47,855 bases of DNA from Stentor roeselii (taxonomy: Eukaryota > Ciliophora > Heterotrichea > Heterotrichida > Stentoridae). The stretch spans positions 1 to 47,855 of the forward strand of contig RSEH01000322.1 of the NCBI GenBank assembly GCA_006503475.1, read 5' to 3'. Positions 36,016 through 45,886 of this stretch are shown in pieces. The translations under genes were made by a program, and so were the position numbers. Within the stretch, counting starts at the first letter, position 1, and every line of letters begins with the position of its first letter. Under the pieces are notes generated by a model. It worked only from the letters and a program-made list of their open reading frames with translations, was not told where the DNA came from and did not search any database.

Positions 36016-36429
36016 TTTATTTAGAGGTTGGCGAATCTGTTAGGAAAAGAATGCTGAGAAAAAATATCTTAGAAGTAGTTTTAAACGATTTGGTTAGATT
36101 GGAAGTTTAGGTTGGATTAGAAAAGAAATTTTAAGATTATCAGATTATAGTTGTTTAGCAGAATCTTGATTTTCGGATGCAGGGTTGTTTTCCAATGTTT
36201 TGATGAAAAACTTGTCTTTCAAATTTCGGATGAAATGATTCTCCCATTGGCTTCGTAAAGACACATCCCATTTATTATATGGAAGATAATCCAGTCAGAT
36301 AAATATTAAGATTCCTTCAACAAAAAATACCTCTATTTCCACCTTATTCTATTTATCATTCAAATCTAATATAAATTATAAAGATCAAAAATCTTAAACT
36401 ATACCCAATAATTACTTTATTTACTTAAT
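36016..36429. other. Intergenic region with an unexplained minus-strand open stretch
   Basis: No complete gene is found. The segment 36145-36294 on the minus strand is an open frame of 49 codons with ordinary codon use and the composition of a real protein, ending in TAA, but it has no ATG and is closed upstream by TGA with no plausible 15-16-nt intron. In another frame a 38-codon ORF starts at 36271 in the favourable context ataataaATG. The rest is AT-rich. Confidence 0.5.
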
Positions 36430-37407
36430 TCATATATTTTTTGCATAATTCTTCTCAATCTCTTCCTGAATTTCAACAATCTTGGGAAGCATTCCAGGTA
36501 CCCCTTTAATTTTCTCTAAAGTTCCATTAACCCTACTAACCATTTTTTCCTGCATATCCTTCAAAGTGCGATAAGATGCGAAAACATTTTTCGAAATATT
36601 AACCAAATCCCTTGGTTTCAAAACATTAATAATTCTCTGTTCATCCTTTAAGCTCCTAAGCGATTCCTGCAATCCTTCAAAGCTAGTAACAGTCATCCTA
36701 GTCCTATCCGAATTCCCATTCTGAATAACTTGAAACCTTTCAATCATTTTTTCAAGTGTTTTATTTTTATCACGAAATCCTTGAACTTCCACTTCAAGTT
36801 CTTTTTTATTCCTGGGAACTTTTGAACTTTTTTCCTTTTTAATCTTAAGAAGTTCAAGTCTCGTTCCATCATTCGCGAATTTTTTATCATCAAGGATTTT
36901 TTTCTGCTTTTTTAGGTCTTCCTTCAAGACGGTGAGTTCAGAGAAGCCTTGCAAGTTTCCCGTGTCTTCTTTAGGAAAGTCAATCATCTGGACCTGTTCT
37001 TTCAAGTCAAAGATTTCAGCTGCCCGGGTATTAAGAAGGTCTTCAATTCGGTTGAGTTTTTCTTCAAGCATTTTGAGTTTTGAGTCTTTTTCTAGATTTG
37101 AGTCTTCTGGAGGACTTGGCTTGAATTTATTGAGTTCCTCGATTTTTTGGGATAAGGTCTGAAGGCGTGAGTCGAAGTCTATGTGTTGACTTTCGAAGAT
37201 TTGACGTAAAAGGACTCCTAAGGGACGGCTTAGAGACTTTTTTATTTTTTCTGAAACTAGTTTTTGTTCTTTCACTGAGTCCGCCAGACACATCTCTCGA
37301 CATGACTGGTGTTTTAGGATCTCTACTACTTTGCAGTTCTCGCATTCTTTGTAACTGGTTTTGGACTTGATTGAGGAAATTACCTTTGTGGCTCTGAAGT
37401 CTGTCAT
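36430..37407 (-). CDS. Hypothetical coiled-coil protein with N-terminal Cys cluster
   Basis: This 325-aa protein has an N-terminal Cys-rich segment (ECENCKVVEILKHQSCREMC, about 21-40) that could bind zinc or form disulfides, and otherwise consists mainly of heptad-like coiled coil (about 75-245) followed by helical segments. There is no membrane segment or signal. It resembles no enzyme family I know. It lies 94 bp downstream of the cyclin gene on the same strand. A structural role, for instance at centrioles or kinetochores, is possible but not supported by a specific motif. Confidence 0.75.
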   Translation of the reverse strand: MTDFRATKVISSIKSKTSYKECENCKVVEILKHQSCREMCLADSVKEQKLVSEKIKKSLSRPLGVLLRQIFESQHIDFDSRLQTLSQKIEELNKFKPSPPEDSNLEKDSKLKMLEEKLNRIEDLLNTRAAEIFDLKEQVQMIDFPKEDTGNLQGFSELTVLKEDLKKQKKILDDKKFANDGTRLELLKIKKEKSSKVPRNKKELEVEVQGFRDKNKTLEKMIERFQVIQNGNSDRTRMTVTSFEGLQESLRSLKDEQRIINVLKPRDLVNISKNVFASYRTLKDMQEKMVSRVNGTLEKIKGVPGMLPKIVEIQEEIEKNYAKNI

Positions 37408-37501
37408 TGATTATTTATTTGGTTTGGATGAATGAATTTGAAGGTTTTTGTAGAGATGATTATTTTTAGAGGATTAGAATTATGGAGAAGGTTTAGTTAG
37501 G

Positions 37502-38353
37502 CTAACACTTGAAACGGGTTGATGGTCTCAACACAAATAGTTCAGTCGACCCTGCACTTGTAAAATCGAAGTTCAAGAACCGGTTCGGGTTCGAAAAACA
37601 AGGAAAGCATGACTTGAATCGGAAGACTGAACTCGCCACTAGTTCTAAAGATTTTGCCTCTACTTTACAGTCACCTTGCACTTTTATTGCTTCAAGGACC
37701 TGATGCTGCCCGAATGAATGGAGACTCACTAGAAAAGCGCTGAATGCTTGAGTTGAAATTGACATCCCTATTGCATCATAGTACATTTGGAGCAGGTATA
37801 ATATGGTTATAGCGGTTCTTTTGACGTTGCCTATGACTTGATACTTGTCACAAAGCACCTTGAGCAGGTCATAAACCGTGACCATTCCAACATGATGATT
37901 AATCAATCCAAAAATTTCCCTTTCCATCAAAACAAGATTTTCTCTGCGAAACTCTCCATTCCCAATGAATCTTTCAGCCGAGTTGATAGTAAGATGATTC
38001 GAGTCATTAAACTTCGAAGAAACAATCATACAAGTGACTCCAATAATATGAAGTTCATTGCTGGTGAATTCTTTTTGCGTAGTTTTCAAAAAAATGTCCA
38101 TCAAGTTAACAGCCAAGAAGTAAGTCCGATGTTTGAGTCCGAAGGAAGTGACGACTTCGATCATCCAGTCAGTCATTCGAGCTCTAAGACTAGGGTTGAT
38201 GCAATGATGCTCAAGAGGGTTTTCTCTATCAGCTTGTTTTCTCTGAAGTAAATGTTTCAGCTTCTGCTCGTAGTGGTCAGTTGACTCGTTTATCATTTCA
38301 CTTAACGGCTGTCTTTTCCTCGACTGAAGAACGCTTCCGATCATTTCACTCAT
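37502..38353 (-). CDS. B-type cyclin
   Basis: This 283-aa protein contains a cyclin box (about 40-170) starting HHCINPSLRARMTDWMIEV, which matches the signature R-x-x-L/M-x-D-W of mitotic cyclins, followed by LAVNLMDIFL and IGVTCMIVSSKF. A second cyclin fold (about 170-250) is weaker. No RxxL destruction box is obvious in the short N-terminus (about 40 residues), which is much shorter than in animal cyclin B. It would pair with a CDK to drive cell-cycle steps. The start may be Met1 or Met4. The upstream 214-bp divergent region is shared with a patatin-like gene. Confidence 0.9.
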   Translation of the reverse strand: MSEMIGSVLQSRKRQPLSEMINESTDHYEQKLKHLLQRKQADRENPLEHHCINPSLRARMTDWMIEVVTSFGLKHRTYFLAVNLMDIFLKTTQKEFTSNELHIIGVTCMIVSSKFNDSNHLTINSAERFIGNGEFRRENLVLMEREIFGLINHHVGMVTVYDLLKVLCDKYQVIGNVKRTAITILYLLQMYYDAIGMSISTQAFSAFLVSLHSFGQHQVLEAIKVQGDCKVEAKSLELVASSVFRFKSCFPCFSNPNRFLNFDFTSAGSTELFVLRPSTRFKC

Positions 38354-38567
38354 TATAAAAGATATGAAGATCCTCGGCTTAAATCAATGAAGTATCTTAG
38401 TGACTTTAGAGGATTTTAGTTGAAGATAGGGAAAGAGGTTTAGATTGGGTTATTTTTTGGTTCGTGTTTAGATGTTTTTTTAAAGGTTGAGAGAAAAAAT
38501 GATTTTTTTTGGGTTTTTAGATTTTTAGATGGTTTAAGAGTTTTTGGCCTGTGTGGTGAAAATAAAA
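38354..38567. promoter_or_regulatory. 214-bp divergent intergenic region between cyclin and patatin copy 2
   Basis: The + strand here is strongly G/T-rich, with runs of T and almost no C. On the minus strand it is therefore an A/C-rich leader for the cyclin. The cyclin ATG is in a ttataATG context. The region probably holds both promoters; no specific factor site is recognised. Confidence 0.45.
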
Positions 38568-39545
38568 ATGTTGCCTCTTTTTATTACTCTTGCAATTAGT
38601 CATCGTGCCTTTGGAATTCAGTGCATGGGACTTGCTATTGAAGGAGGAGGATCGAAAGGAGCTTACCAGGCAGGAGTTTTGTATGAAATGGCAAATTCGC
38701 CTAATAATGTCAACATGGATTACAATATTGTGTCTGGGGTCTCGATTGGATCGGTGAATGCTGGACTGGTCACTAACTATCCTATTGGACAAGATAAGCC
38801 TATGGCTAATAATATTGTTGCTTTTTGGAACTCAATTAACAACAACTCAGATATTTATAAAGAATGGCCAGGCGGATTGATAGTAGGACTTTTATTTGAA
38901 AGAGGACTCTACAATAACGAGCCAGCATATGAACTAGGAAAAATTTGGTGCAGTGGCCCAAGACAAAGAAACATAACCTGCGGTTCCGCAAATCTCGACA
39001 CAGGATTATTCGATACCTTTAACGAGTCAGTAGGAGCAGCTATCGTTGATGCCGTGATCGCATCATCCTCAGTTCCTTTCTTCTTCCCTTCAAAGACGTT
39101 TGAAGGATACACCTGGGCCGACGGTGGAGGAATAATAAATCTAGATGTTGAGTCAGCAATAGTGAGATGCATGGAGATGACAGGAAATCAAAGAGATGTT
39201 ATAATTGACCAGCTTTATGATGGATACAGCACCAACTTGCCTAGTGCAACTTCTTTTAAAACTTTGCATGTTCTTGAAAGGATGTATGAAATTTACAGTT
39301 ATGACTCAGCTATTTGGTATAGTTACAATGCGATGCAGGCTTATCCTAATGTTAATTACAGATATATTGTTAAACCTTCTGAACCTATGGGAGGATTGCT
39401 TAACTTTACTAGAGTTAATGTTCAGTTTAACTTGAATCTTGGGTATAAAGATGGAAAGACAATCTTTAGTCAAAGTCAAACTCGTGATAATAAGGATGTT
39501 ATTGCTGAGGAAGTTAGAATGAGTAAGAGAATTGTGTTTCCTTAG
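38568..39545 (+). CDS. Secreted patatin-like phospholipase (copy 2)
   Basis: The 325-aa protein starts MLPLFITLAISHRAFG, a probable signal peptide; an in-frame TTG at 38544 is not used because the ATG at 38568 follows an A-rich context and gives a proper signal sequence. Patatin motifs are intact: GGGSKG (oxyanion hole), GVSIG with nucleophile Ser59, and WADGGG with the catalytic Asp. The oxyanion motif has Ser where the other copies have Ala. It is clearly more distant from copies 1 and 3 than they are from each other. Expected activity is hydrolysis of acyl esters of phospholipids outside the cytosol. Confidence 0.93.
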   Translation: MLPLFITLAISHRAFGIQCMGLAIEGGGSKGAYQAGVLYEMANSPNNVNMDYNIVSGVSIGSVNAGLVTNYPIGQDKPMANNIVAFWNSINNNSDIYKEWPGGLIVGLLFERGLYNNEPAYELGKIWCSGPRQRNITCGSANLDTGLFDTFNESVGAAIVDAVIASSSVPFFFPSKTFEGYTWADGGGIINLDVESAIVRCMEMTGNQRDVIIDQLYDGYSTNLPSATSFKTLHVLERMYEIYSYDSAIWYSYNAMQAYPNVNYRYIVKPSEPMGGLLNFTRVNVQFNLNLGYKDGKTIFSQSQTRDNKDVIAEEVRMSKRIVFP

Positions 39546-39750
39546 ATTAGGTAAATATTTTTTAGGAGGGTATGGGCTTTTTGGGTTTTAATCTTTTAAG
39601 GGATGATTGAAATAGTTTTGTTTTATTAGTGGAAGTGATTTTGAAGTAGATTAGTATAAAAGTTTGGTATTTTGAAAGTCTAATTAATGATGTAACAAAT
39701 TATGTGCTTCACTTAAAAATTTACAAGAGATTTATATTTCCTTACTATTA

Positions 39751-40173
39751 CTAGGTTTTGTTATTAACTATCGTGAACTGTTGATAATATTCTTTAATCG
39801 CCTTGTTTATCCCTCTTTTATCAATTCTGTTCAGAGCCAGCACATATTTATCAAATTCTTCTTTATGGTCAGCTCCTTTCAATATTTTCTCATAGTCGTG
39901 CTCAAGTTTCCTCAGATCTTTGTTGGTTCTCATTGCTTTATTGTGAATCTTAGAAATAAGCATCAAGGTTTGCTTGTAGATATGCATTCGGGATTCTTTA
40001 ATCTGCTGAATCCTGTTATAAGGAGTTTGCTGGGTATCTGCTTTGGTACTATCGAAGACGGGTGTTATATAATGATTGTTTTCAAGTTTTAAATGGTCTG
40101 AGAGTAGATTCTTGTGGATAATACCTGTTTGGCAGATGCAATGATAGTTTTCTGGTTGAGGGTTCTGATCCAT
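39751..40173 (-). CDS. Hypothetical small protein with Cys/His N-terminus and helical remainder
   Basis: This 140-aa protein has a short N-terminal Cys/His-containing segment (HCICQTGIIHKNLLSDHLKLENNH, too irregular to call a B-box) and a helical, Lys-rich remainder that may form a coiled coil. No family is recognised. It is convergent with patatin copy 2 across a 205-bp gap and is followed on its upstream side by a long AT-rich region. Coding status rests on its length in an AT-rich area and normal composition. Confidence 0.6.
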   Translation of the reverse strand: MDQNPQPENYHCICQTGIIHKNLLSDHLKLENNHYITPVFDSTKADTQQTPYNRIQQIKESRMHIYKQTLMLISKIHNKAMRTNKDLRKLEHDYEKILKGADHKEEFDKYVLALNRIDKRGINKAIKEYYQQFTIVNNKT

Positions 40174-41777
40174 TTTATTAGACGAAGTTTATAGAATAAA
40201 TTGGTTTGTGTTATATAAAAGAAATTTATTAGATGAAAGATTTTTTAGAGGAGTTAAGAAGATAATTTAGATTTTTGATGCTTAGAGTAAAAGGAATGTA
40301 AAAAGAGATAAATAATTAGTTGTTATGAGGGTTGTATACAAAGTGATTTAAATATTCATATTTAAGGAACAGAAATGTAAAATTTGTTTAATAATCAGTT
40401 CATAAATGAATAGTTATTTCTCATATAAATTTGATTAAAATAATATCGATAATGAATTTACACAACTCCTTATTCTCAATATAAATAATAATATCAAAGC
40501 TCTAACAGAATCTGAATGGCCCTCAAAAGTTAATATTTTGATTTCATCGATTTTATTGAAAAATTACAATGATTTTAATTTAAAAGTGATTATGGCGTGA
40601 TTGGTGTGGTGTATATAGTAAAAAAAATATTTTTTTCCTCTCAGTTTTATTTATTCTAAATTATTTCCATAAAATAGTTTTAGAATGAATAGATAAAGAA
40701 TAGATATAAGAAGATATTAACTATAGAGATTAGAATTTCATGTATAAAAAATAAACCTCTCTATCATTTACAGGTAATATAAATTGAGACATAAGAATTT
40801 GTTTATATAATTCCCTCTCAGCTAATTCATTAATTGATTTAACTTTCAGTATAATTTTCAAAATATATCTTTACTCCAACCAACCGAGATAAATCCTCTT
40901 AAAACACAATCGTAAGAGAGAAACCGAGAAGAGGTATTAATTTAACATCATTGACAGATATCGAATTAAAACAATTAATTTAATGACTTTCTAATAAACC
41001 CGAAGAAATGCAGTTGCGAATATGTTAAATTCTAAGACTAACTGATCAGATCTTATAACAATTAAATATCAACCATATTGATATAGGGGCACTTTAACTA
41101 ATTCAGAGAGAAAAAATCATCATCATTAGCTGCTCATGACTTGCAAATTAATCATAAAGTTATTCAAAGATATTATATCAGGAAACAATGAAAATTGGTA
41201 AAAAAATTATATATATAAAATAATTCATTACAGAAACATCAAATAGTCAATGAATCAAAAGAAATAATTAAAATTGATAATTTTAAATTCAATATTTGGC
41301 CAATATTTTTATTATATAGCCAATCTTGTAATTTGTGTTAAAATTTAACTTTTATAAGGAATATCTCATAATACAGTATGATATAAAAAAATGACAACAG
41401 ATTACAAATAAGGATTGAATATTTATTTAAAAAAATCATTTTCATTTCGTTTCATTTCAAATTAAACTATTTCAGTTTCTTAAATTTAATGCATTTACAC
41501 AAATTCAATGAAATAAAAAACTTGAAACATAGGTGTTTCAAATTTTTAAGATAATCTTGAGGATTTTATATAGAAATTGAGTTTAAAACAAAATTTCAAT
41601 CAAAACAAGGCTACTAACTGAGAACACCAGGACGTATGAGTGAGTTATAATTTCGATTTGTTTATAAAGTGTCCGCAACACAAATAAAATTATTTTTATA
41701 ATAATTAAAGCTTAATTTTATTCATGAATTATAGAAAAAAAACAAATTCAACTTGATATACTAATTATCTAACTAAA
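40174..41777. other. 1.6-kb AT-rich gene-free region
   Basis: This is the longest stretch without a gene in the window. It is much more AT-rich than its surroundings, contains alternating TA runs (for example around 41205-41220), and shows no open frame of useful length on either strand, no recognisable repeat array and no tRNA. In a genome where most gaps are below 200 bp its length stands out. It could hold regulatory DNA, a non-coding RNA, a replication start or an eroded gene, but nothing in the sequence decides among them. Confidence 0.6.
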
Positions 41778-42902
41778 CTATTCAACTACACCCTCATTAT
41801 TGTAAACATAACGAATCTCATTAACTGGATTCGGAAAAATCTCAGAAATTTCCTTCAAAAACCCTTCAATAACTTCTCGATCCTTCAATTCATATTCTCC
41901 TTCAAATTTAAACTCATAATTCGAGAATATTTCACTTCCTAATTCCATTCTGAATGTAAGAATCGATGAAATATTCGGAGGTCTCAAATGAGGGTGATTA
42001 AAAATAAACTGATTCATTTTTTCATGTCCCCTTCTCATCATCTCATTATGAACTTCTTCTGAAAAATTTTGCCGAACAAGGCCTTCTTCAGGAGTCCAAA
42101 CTTTAGGCTTAAAATCGATTCCTTGAATAAGAGAATCAACATCACTTCTCCAGATATCCAAATCCTTATGATGAACCCAAAGTACTTTACCTTGACGAAC
42201 ACAGCAAAAATCAGAGGGGCTTGAAAAATATTCTCGAGAAATGGATGAAAACTGTTGATCATCTATTGAATAGTAAGAAATATTTGGAGATTCCATGTTT
42301 TCTTCTATAAAAATCCCTGAGTTACTTTTCGATAAACTTAAAATTTTAACATTTTCTCTCCAGTTCGGATTTGATTCGAATAAATCTTGAACGTATTCTA
42401 ATGAAACATGAGAAATTCCGATGAGTATTAAGTAAACTTTTAAGTCATTTTCTTCGAAGTGAAGAGTTTTAAACTCGTTTGTTGAAGGTACTTTGACTGG
42501 AATACTGGGAAATGGGGATCCTGGAACTCTGTTAGTTGAAAAGTATTCATAAACTTCATTGTCTTGTTGATATTTTGGCTTAAGATCAGGATTTGCCATT
42601 GATTTAAGGGATTCTTTGAACAGAGCTCTGAAGTTTTCTTGGTCGTTTTCAGGCTGAAGGGCTTCGAATAGTTGCTTGATTTCTTTTGTTGGTATTGAAG
42701 TATTTTTTATGACTGAAAAACCTTCGTCAAGGTTTTGGATCCATTGACTGGTTTCTTGGTAATAGGATTGTGGATAGAAGTCTGGATAGGCGCTTAAGAG
42801 GTCTCTATAGTCTTCAGTTTCTCCGAATAATGATCGAAAAAAATTTTCGATATTTTCCATATTATTAGATTTGGTATTGCTGGATGGCTGATGGGAGAAC
42901 AT
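41778..42902 (-). CDS. Hypothetical protein, possible thioredoxin-like fold
   Basis: I do not recognise this 374-aa protein with confidence. The middle (about 155-270) reads like a redox-inactive thioredoxin-like domain: a hydrophobic strand VYLILIGISHV, ENVKILSLSKS, then SDFCCVRQGKVLWVHHKDL, where peroxiredoxin-type folds carry 'lidxxGxvxw'. There is no CxxC motif. The C-terminal part includes an acidic and aromatic region ending FEGEYELKDREV. The N-terminal 60 residues are acidic and Tyr-rich. Two starts are possible: Met1 or Met15 (MENIENFF). Confidence 0.7.
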   Translation of the reverse strand: MFSHQPSSNTKSNNMENIENFFRSLFGETEDYRDLLSAYPDFYPQSYYQETSQWIQNLDEGFSVIKNTSIPTKEIKQLFEALQPENDQENFRALFKESLKSMANPDLKPKYQQDNEVYEYFSTNRVPGSPFPSIPVKVPSTNEFKTLHFEENDLKVYLILIGISHVSLEYVQDLFESNPNWRENVKILSLSKSNSGIFIEENMESPNISYYSIDDQQFSSISREYFSSPSDFCCVRQGKVLWVHHKDLDIWRSDVDSLIQGIDFKPKVWTPEEGLVRQNFSEEVHNEMMRRGHEKMNQFIFNHPHLRPPNISSILTFRMELGSEIFSNYEFKFEGEYELKDREVIEGFLKEISEIFPNPVNEIRYVYNNEGVVE

Positions 42903-43320
42903 TCATCTGGGTGCAATCTAAGATTAACAGTTTAATATATCTAATAGGCCAAAACATTTACACCTTATTAAATCGGTGTCATCCTGAATCGTTCCTGACA
43001 GGGTATCTCTCATGGCTTACGTGGATTATGGGACTTTGGACCGTATTCTATTCCTACAGATGATATCGGGTTGTTTAGAATTTAGCATAGAATCATTTTT
43101 AACAAATATGATTGAATGATTTAATTCAATAAATAATCCCAAGTTCATTAACAATTTATCAAATCAAATACTTAATAATATTTTATACAGCATTTTCTAA
43201 TAAAATTTTAAATGCATCAAAGATATAATTTTTAAACTTTGGAAAAACTTAAAAAATGTGAAAATCTCTTACATACAAACCATTATCTCATATACCCTAA
43301 ACTCAAAGTAACTTTATTAA
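42903..43320. other. Intergenic region with a GC-richer island
   Basis: No gene is found. The part from about 42975 to 43080 has clearly higher GC than the flanking AT-rich DNA. It contains a 34-codon ATG frame at 43012 and could equally be a structured RNA or the remnant of a gene. I see no canonical snRNA, tRNA or snoRNA motif in the expected order. Confidence 0.5.
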
Positions 43321-44289
43321 CTAAGGGTAAATAATTGTTCTGCTTATTTTGAAATGTTCTTCAACTATTTCACGGCTAGTCCTTGTTTCCTGGAAAATGG
43401 CCATTCCATCTTTATATCCAAGATTCAAACTGTTCAGAATATCGATTCTACTGAAATTCAGAATTGGACCCATAGGTTCAGATGGAACAACAGTATAACG
43501 ATAATTAACATTAGGATACGCCAACTGAGCATTATAATTATACCAAATTCCTGAATCAAAGCTCCTAATCTGAAACATTCTATCGAAAACCTGAGGAGTT
43601 TTAAAACTAGTCTCATTCGGTAAAACATAAAGCAAATAATCATAAATAACATCAACAACAACATCCCTCTGATTTCCAGTAATCTCCAAGCACCTTAAAA
43701 TTCCAGACTCAATATCCAAATTAATAACCCCTCCTCCATCAGCCCAAGCGAATCCTTCAAAGCTTTTAGGTGAGAAGAAGAAAGGAACACTAGAAGAGGC
43801 TTGAACAGCATCAACAATGGCAGCCCCGACAGATTCATTAAAAGTTCCAAACAATCCAAGATCAAGGTTAACAGAGCCGACAGTGATATTTCTTTGCCTG
43901 GCTCCCTTGATCCACAGATGGGCCAGTTCAATCGCAGGGTCATTGTTGTAAATGCCTCCGTGAAAAAGAAGGCCTGCGACGAGTCCTCCTTTCCACTCGA
44001 CGAAGATGTCGGATGTTCCGTTTATTGACAGCCACCAACTCACAAGACTTTCAACCATCGCTTTTTCTTGGCCTATTGGAAAGTTTGTTAAAATTCCGGC
44101 GTTTATTGCACCGATTGATACTCCTGTTATTATGTTGTAGGACATGTTTATGTTCTTGGTCGAGTTGTTCATTGTATAGAGAACTCCTGCCTCGTATGAA
44201 CCTTTTGCACCACCTCCTGCCATGCAGAGGGCTAGGCATTGATCACCTGATGATGTTGATATCTGATAGGCCAGTAATAGCAATAACAT
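43321..44289 (-). CDS. Secreted patatin-like phospholipase (copy 3)
   Basis: This 322-aa protein has a signal peptide (MLLLLLAYQISTSSG) and intact patatin motifs at the same positions as copy 1: GGGAKG (25-30), GVSIG with Ser58 and WADGGG with Asp184. It has the same length as copy 1 and differs mostly by conservative changes, so the two are recent duplicates despite lying 24 kb apart on opposite strands. It is located 187 bp downstream of a DUF4246 gene on the same strand, forming one half of a mirrored arrangement centred near 45987. Confidence 0.93.
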   Translation of the reverse strand: MLLLLLAYQISTSSGDQCLALCMAGGGAKGSYEAGVLYTMNNSTKNINMSYNIITGVSIGAINAGILTNFPIGQEKAMVESLVSWWLSINGTSDIFVEWKGGLVAGLLFHGGIYNNDPAIELAHLWIKGARQRNITVGSVNLDLGLFGTFNESVGAAIVDAVQASSSVPFFFSPKSFEGFAWADGGGVINLDIESGILRCLEITGNQRDVVVDVIYDYLLYVLPNETSFKTPQVFDRMFQIRSFDSGIWYNYNAQLAYPNVNYRYTVVPSEPMGPILNFSRIDILNSLNLGYKDGMAIFQETRTSREIVEEHFKISRTIIYP

Positions 44290-44476
44290 TTTTATTTGTC
44301 TCCATGTTGAATTTTAGAATTTTTTTTGATTTTTGAAATGTTGAGATATGAATTTGATTGAGAAATCGGAATTTTAGAAAATTCCAGATAAGTTTATTTA
44401 TATTTATCATGGTGGAACATTAAACAAGTGAAGGATATTTTATAAAAAATTAACACTATATTTTTCAAAGTTCCTA

Positions 44477-45886
44477 TTATCTAAATAACTCGCTAGGTGA
44501 TTTATGAAGAACCCGAATCTCATCATATATACTTTTATGCCTATTCTGATCATCAAAAAAAATCACATCTCCACAATTTCCATAACAAATATCGCCCCAC
44601 CCACTTACTTCACTTTTCATAGCTTCCCTGGCAGCTTCCCTTCTCTTGATAGCTTCGATACTGTTAAGTCTTGAAAATACAAAAGATAAAATCTCATCGA
44701 TAAGAACAACAGGTAATTTTGAAGCCTTTCTCAAAGCCATAAAAGATTCAACCCTCAGTTGATTAGTTTCAAGTCTTTTTTTCGGGTCAACAATAAAAAA
44801 ATTCATGAAGAGTCTGAAAATGTTTTGATTTAAATGATTTTCTAGTTTGCAGAATCTGTGAGGTATGGTATTTGCGAAGACTATAGCAGCTCCTTCGTTT
44901 ACAGGAACATCCATTTGAGCAACAGTTCCTGAACTCTCACAGTAAGAAATAGTTGGTGCTTCTCTAGGATGAAATGAAAGATAGTCCTCTTCAAATTCTG
45001 GGTCAATCTTGCAATAATAAACTCCGCCAGCTACAATATTTTCAGTTTTTCCCTCAACATGCCATTTCCCTGAGTAAGCTGTCATAGGTTTGATCAAGTA
45101 AGCCTGAGCTTTTACAACAACCTGAATAATCTGGTCCTTATTTTCTTCAAAAATATTTAAATGCTTGAAACCTGGAATCATTCCTTGAAACACTTGAAAA
45201 ATACATTCATAAAGCTTTTCATTTCCTTTCTTAGGCAAGTTGTGAATTTCTCCTAAAGGCTTGACAGTTCCATCTTGTTTTAAAAGCACATCAACAGGGA
45301 ACCAGGCATATTTGCTTCTTTCAGAGATATTAGAACCGGCTGATTTTGAATAATAATAATTAGGGTTAAGATCAGGATCAATGATATCGATGACTGGAGC
45401 ATCTTTATGGAAATCTTTTCTTTGTTCTCCAAGGGTTTTGAGTGAATCAACCAAAAAGTTTAGATTTTGATTAGCGATTGGAAGTTTTTGGATTCTGTAT
45501 ATCGGGTATTTAAGGTAACAGTAACCTCCATCACCATATTCAACTTCATGATCCCATCCGTATTTGATGAAAATTGATGATAAATCAATTACAGGCTCTG
45601 AGTAATCGATAAATGCGAATGATTTAGGAAGAAAGGTATGCATTTCCCAAAGTTTAGGATAAGCAGATGATCTTTTCATTTTAAATAAGTCTCTATCTAC
45701 CGGGAGACCTGTTATAGAATTGTCCTCATTCACTTTAAACACGTACATTATTTTTTTGAGGTTATAACGTGTTGTCAATTTAACCAAAGAAGGACATGAG
45801 ATTGAGAGATGATATCTCAAAATATCTATTTCACGTGTTCTGAAATTCAGAGCGTATTCATTCTTCTTGCTTGGATTATCTTTCAT
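44477..45886 (-). CDS. DUF4246 protein, putative 2-oxoglutarate/Fe(II) oxygenase-like (copy A)
   Basis: This 469-aa protein matches the DUF4246 family by its conserved segments: YPIYRIQKLP, DIIDPDLNPNYYYSK, KYAWFPVDVLLKQDG, QVVVKAQAYLIKP and GKWHVEGKTENIVAGGVYY. His276 and Glu278 of WHVEG followed by a later NTIPHRF and an Arg-containing MNFFIVDPKKR resemble the H-x-D/E...H...R set of double-stranded beta-helix 2-oxoglutarate oxygenases. That reading is inference; the biochemical role of DUF4246 proteins is not established to my knowledge. It is a divergent paralogue of copy B, with 201 bp between start codons, and is followed by patatin copy 3. Confidence 0.85.
   Translation of the reverse strand: MKDNPSKKNEYALNFRTREIDILRYHLSISCPSLVKLTTRYNLKKIMYVFKVNEDNSITGLPVDRDLFKMKRSSAYPKLWEMHTFLPKSFAFIDYSEPVIDLSSIFIKYGWDHEVEYGDGGYCYLKYPIYRIQKLPIANQNLNFLVDSLKTLGEQRKDFHKDAPVIDIIDPDLNPNYYYSKSAGSNISERSKYAWFPVDVLLKQDGTVKPLGEIHNLPKKGNEKLYECIFQVFQGMIPGFKHLNIFEENKDQIIQVVVKAQAYLIKPMTAYSGKWHVEGKTENIVAGGVYYCKIDPEFEEDYLSFHPREAPTISYCESSGTVAQMDVPVNEGAAIVFANTIPHRFCKLENHLNQNIFRLFMNFFIVDPKKRLETNQLRVESFMALRKASKLPVVLIDEILSFVFSRLNSIEAIKRREAAREAMKSEVSGWGDICYGNCGDVIFFDDQNRHKSIYDEIRVLHKSPSELFR

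Noticed and set aside
36155-36271. 38-codon ORF starting with MGC on the minus strand
   Set aside because: The start context is good but the sequence is short, unlike any family I know, and overlaps a more protein-like stretch in another frame.
38544-38567. TTG start for patatin copy 2
   Set aside because: An ATG 24 bases downstream has the usual A-rich context and opens directly into a signal peptide, as in the other copies.
39751-40173. B-box zinc finger in the small 140-aa protein
   Set aside because: The Cys and His residues do not have B-box spacing, and the set of ligands is incomplete.
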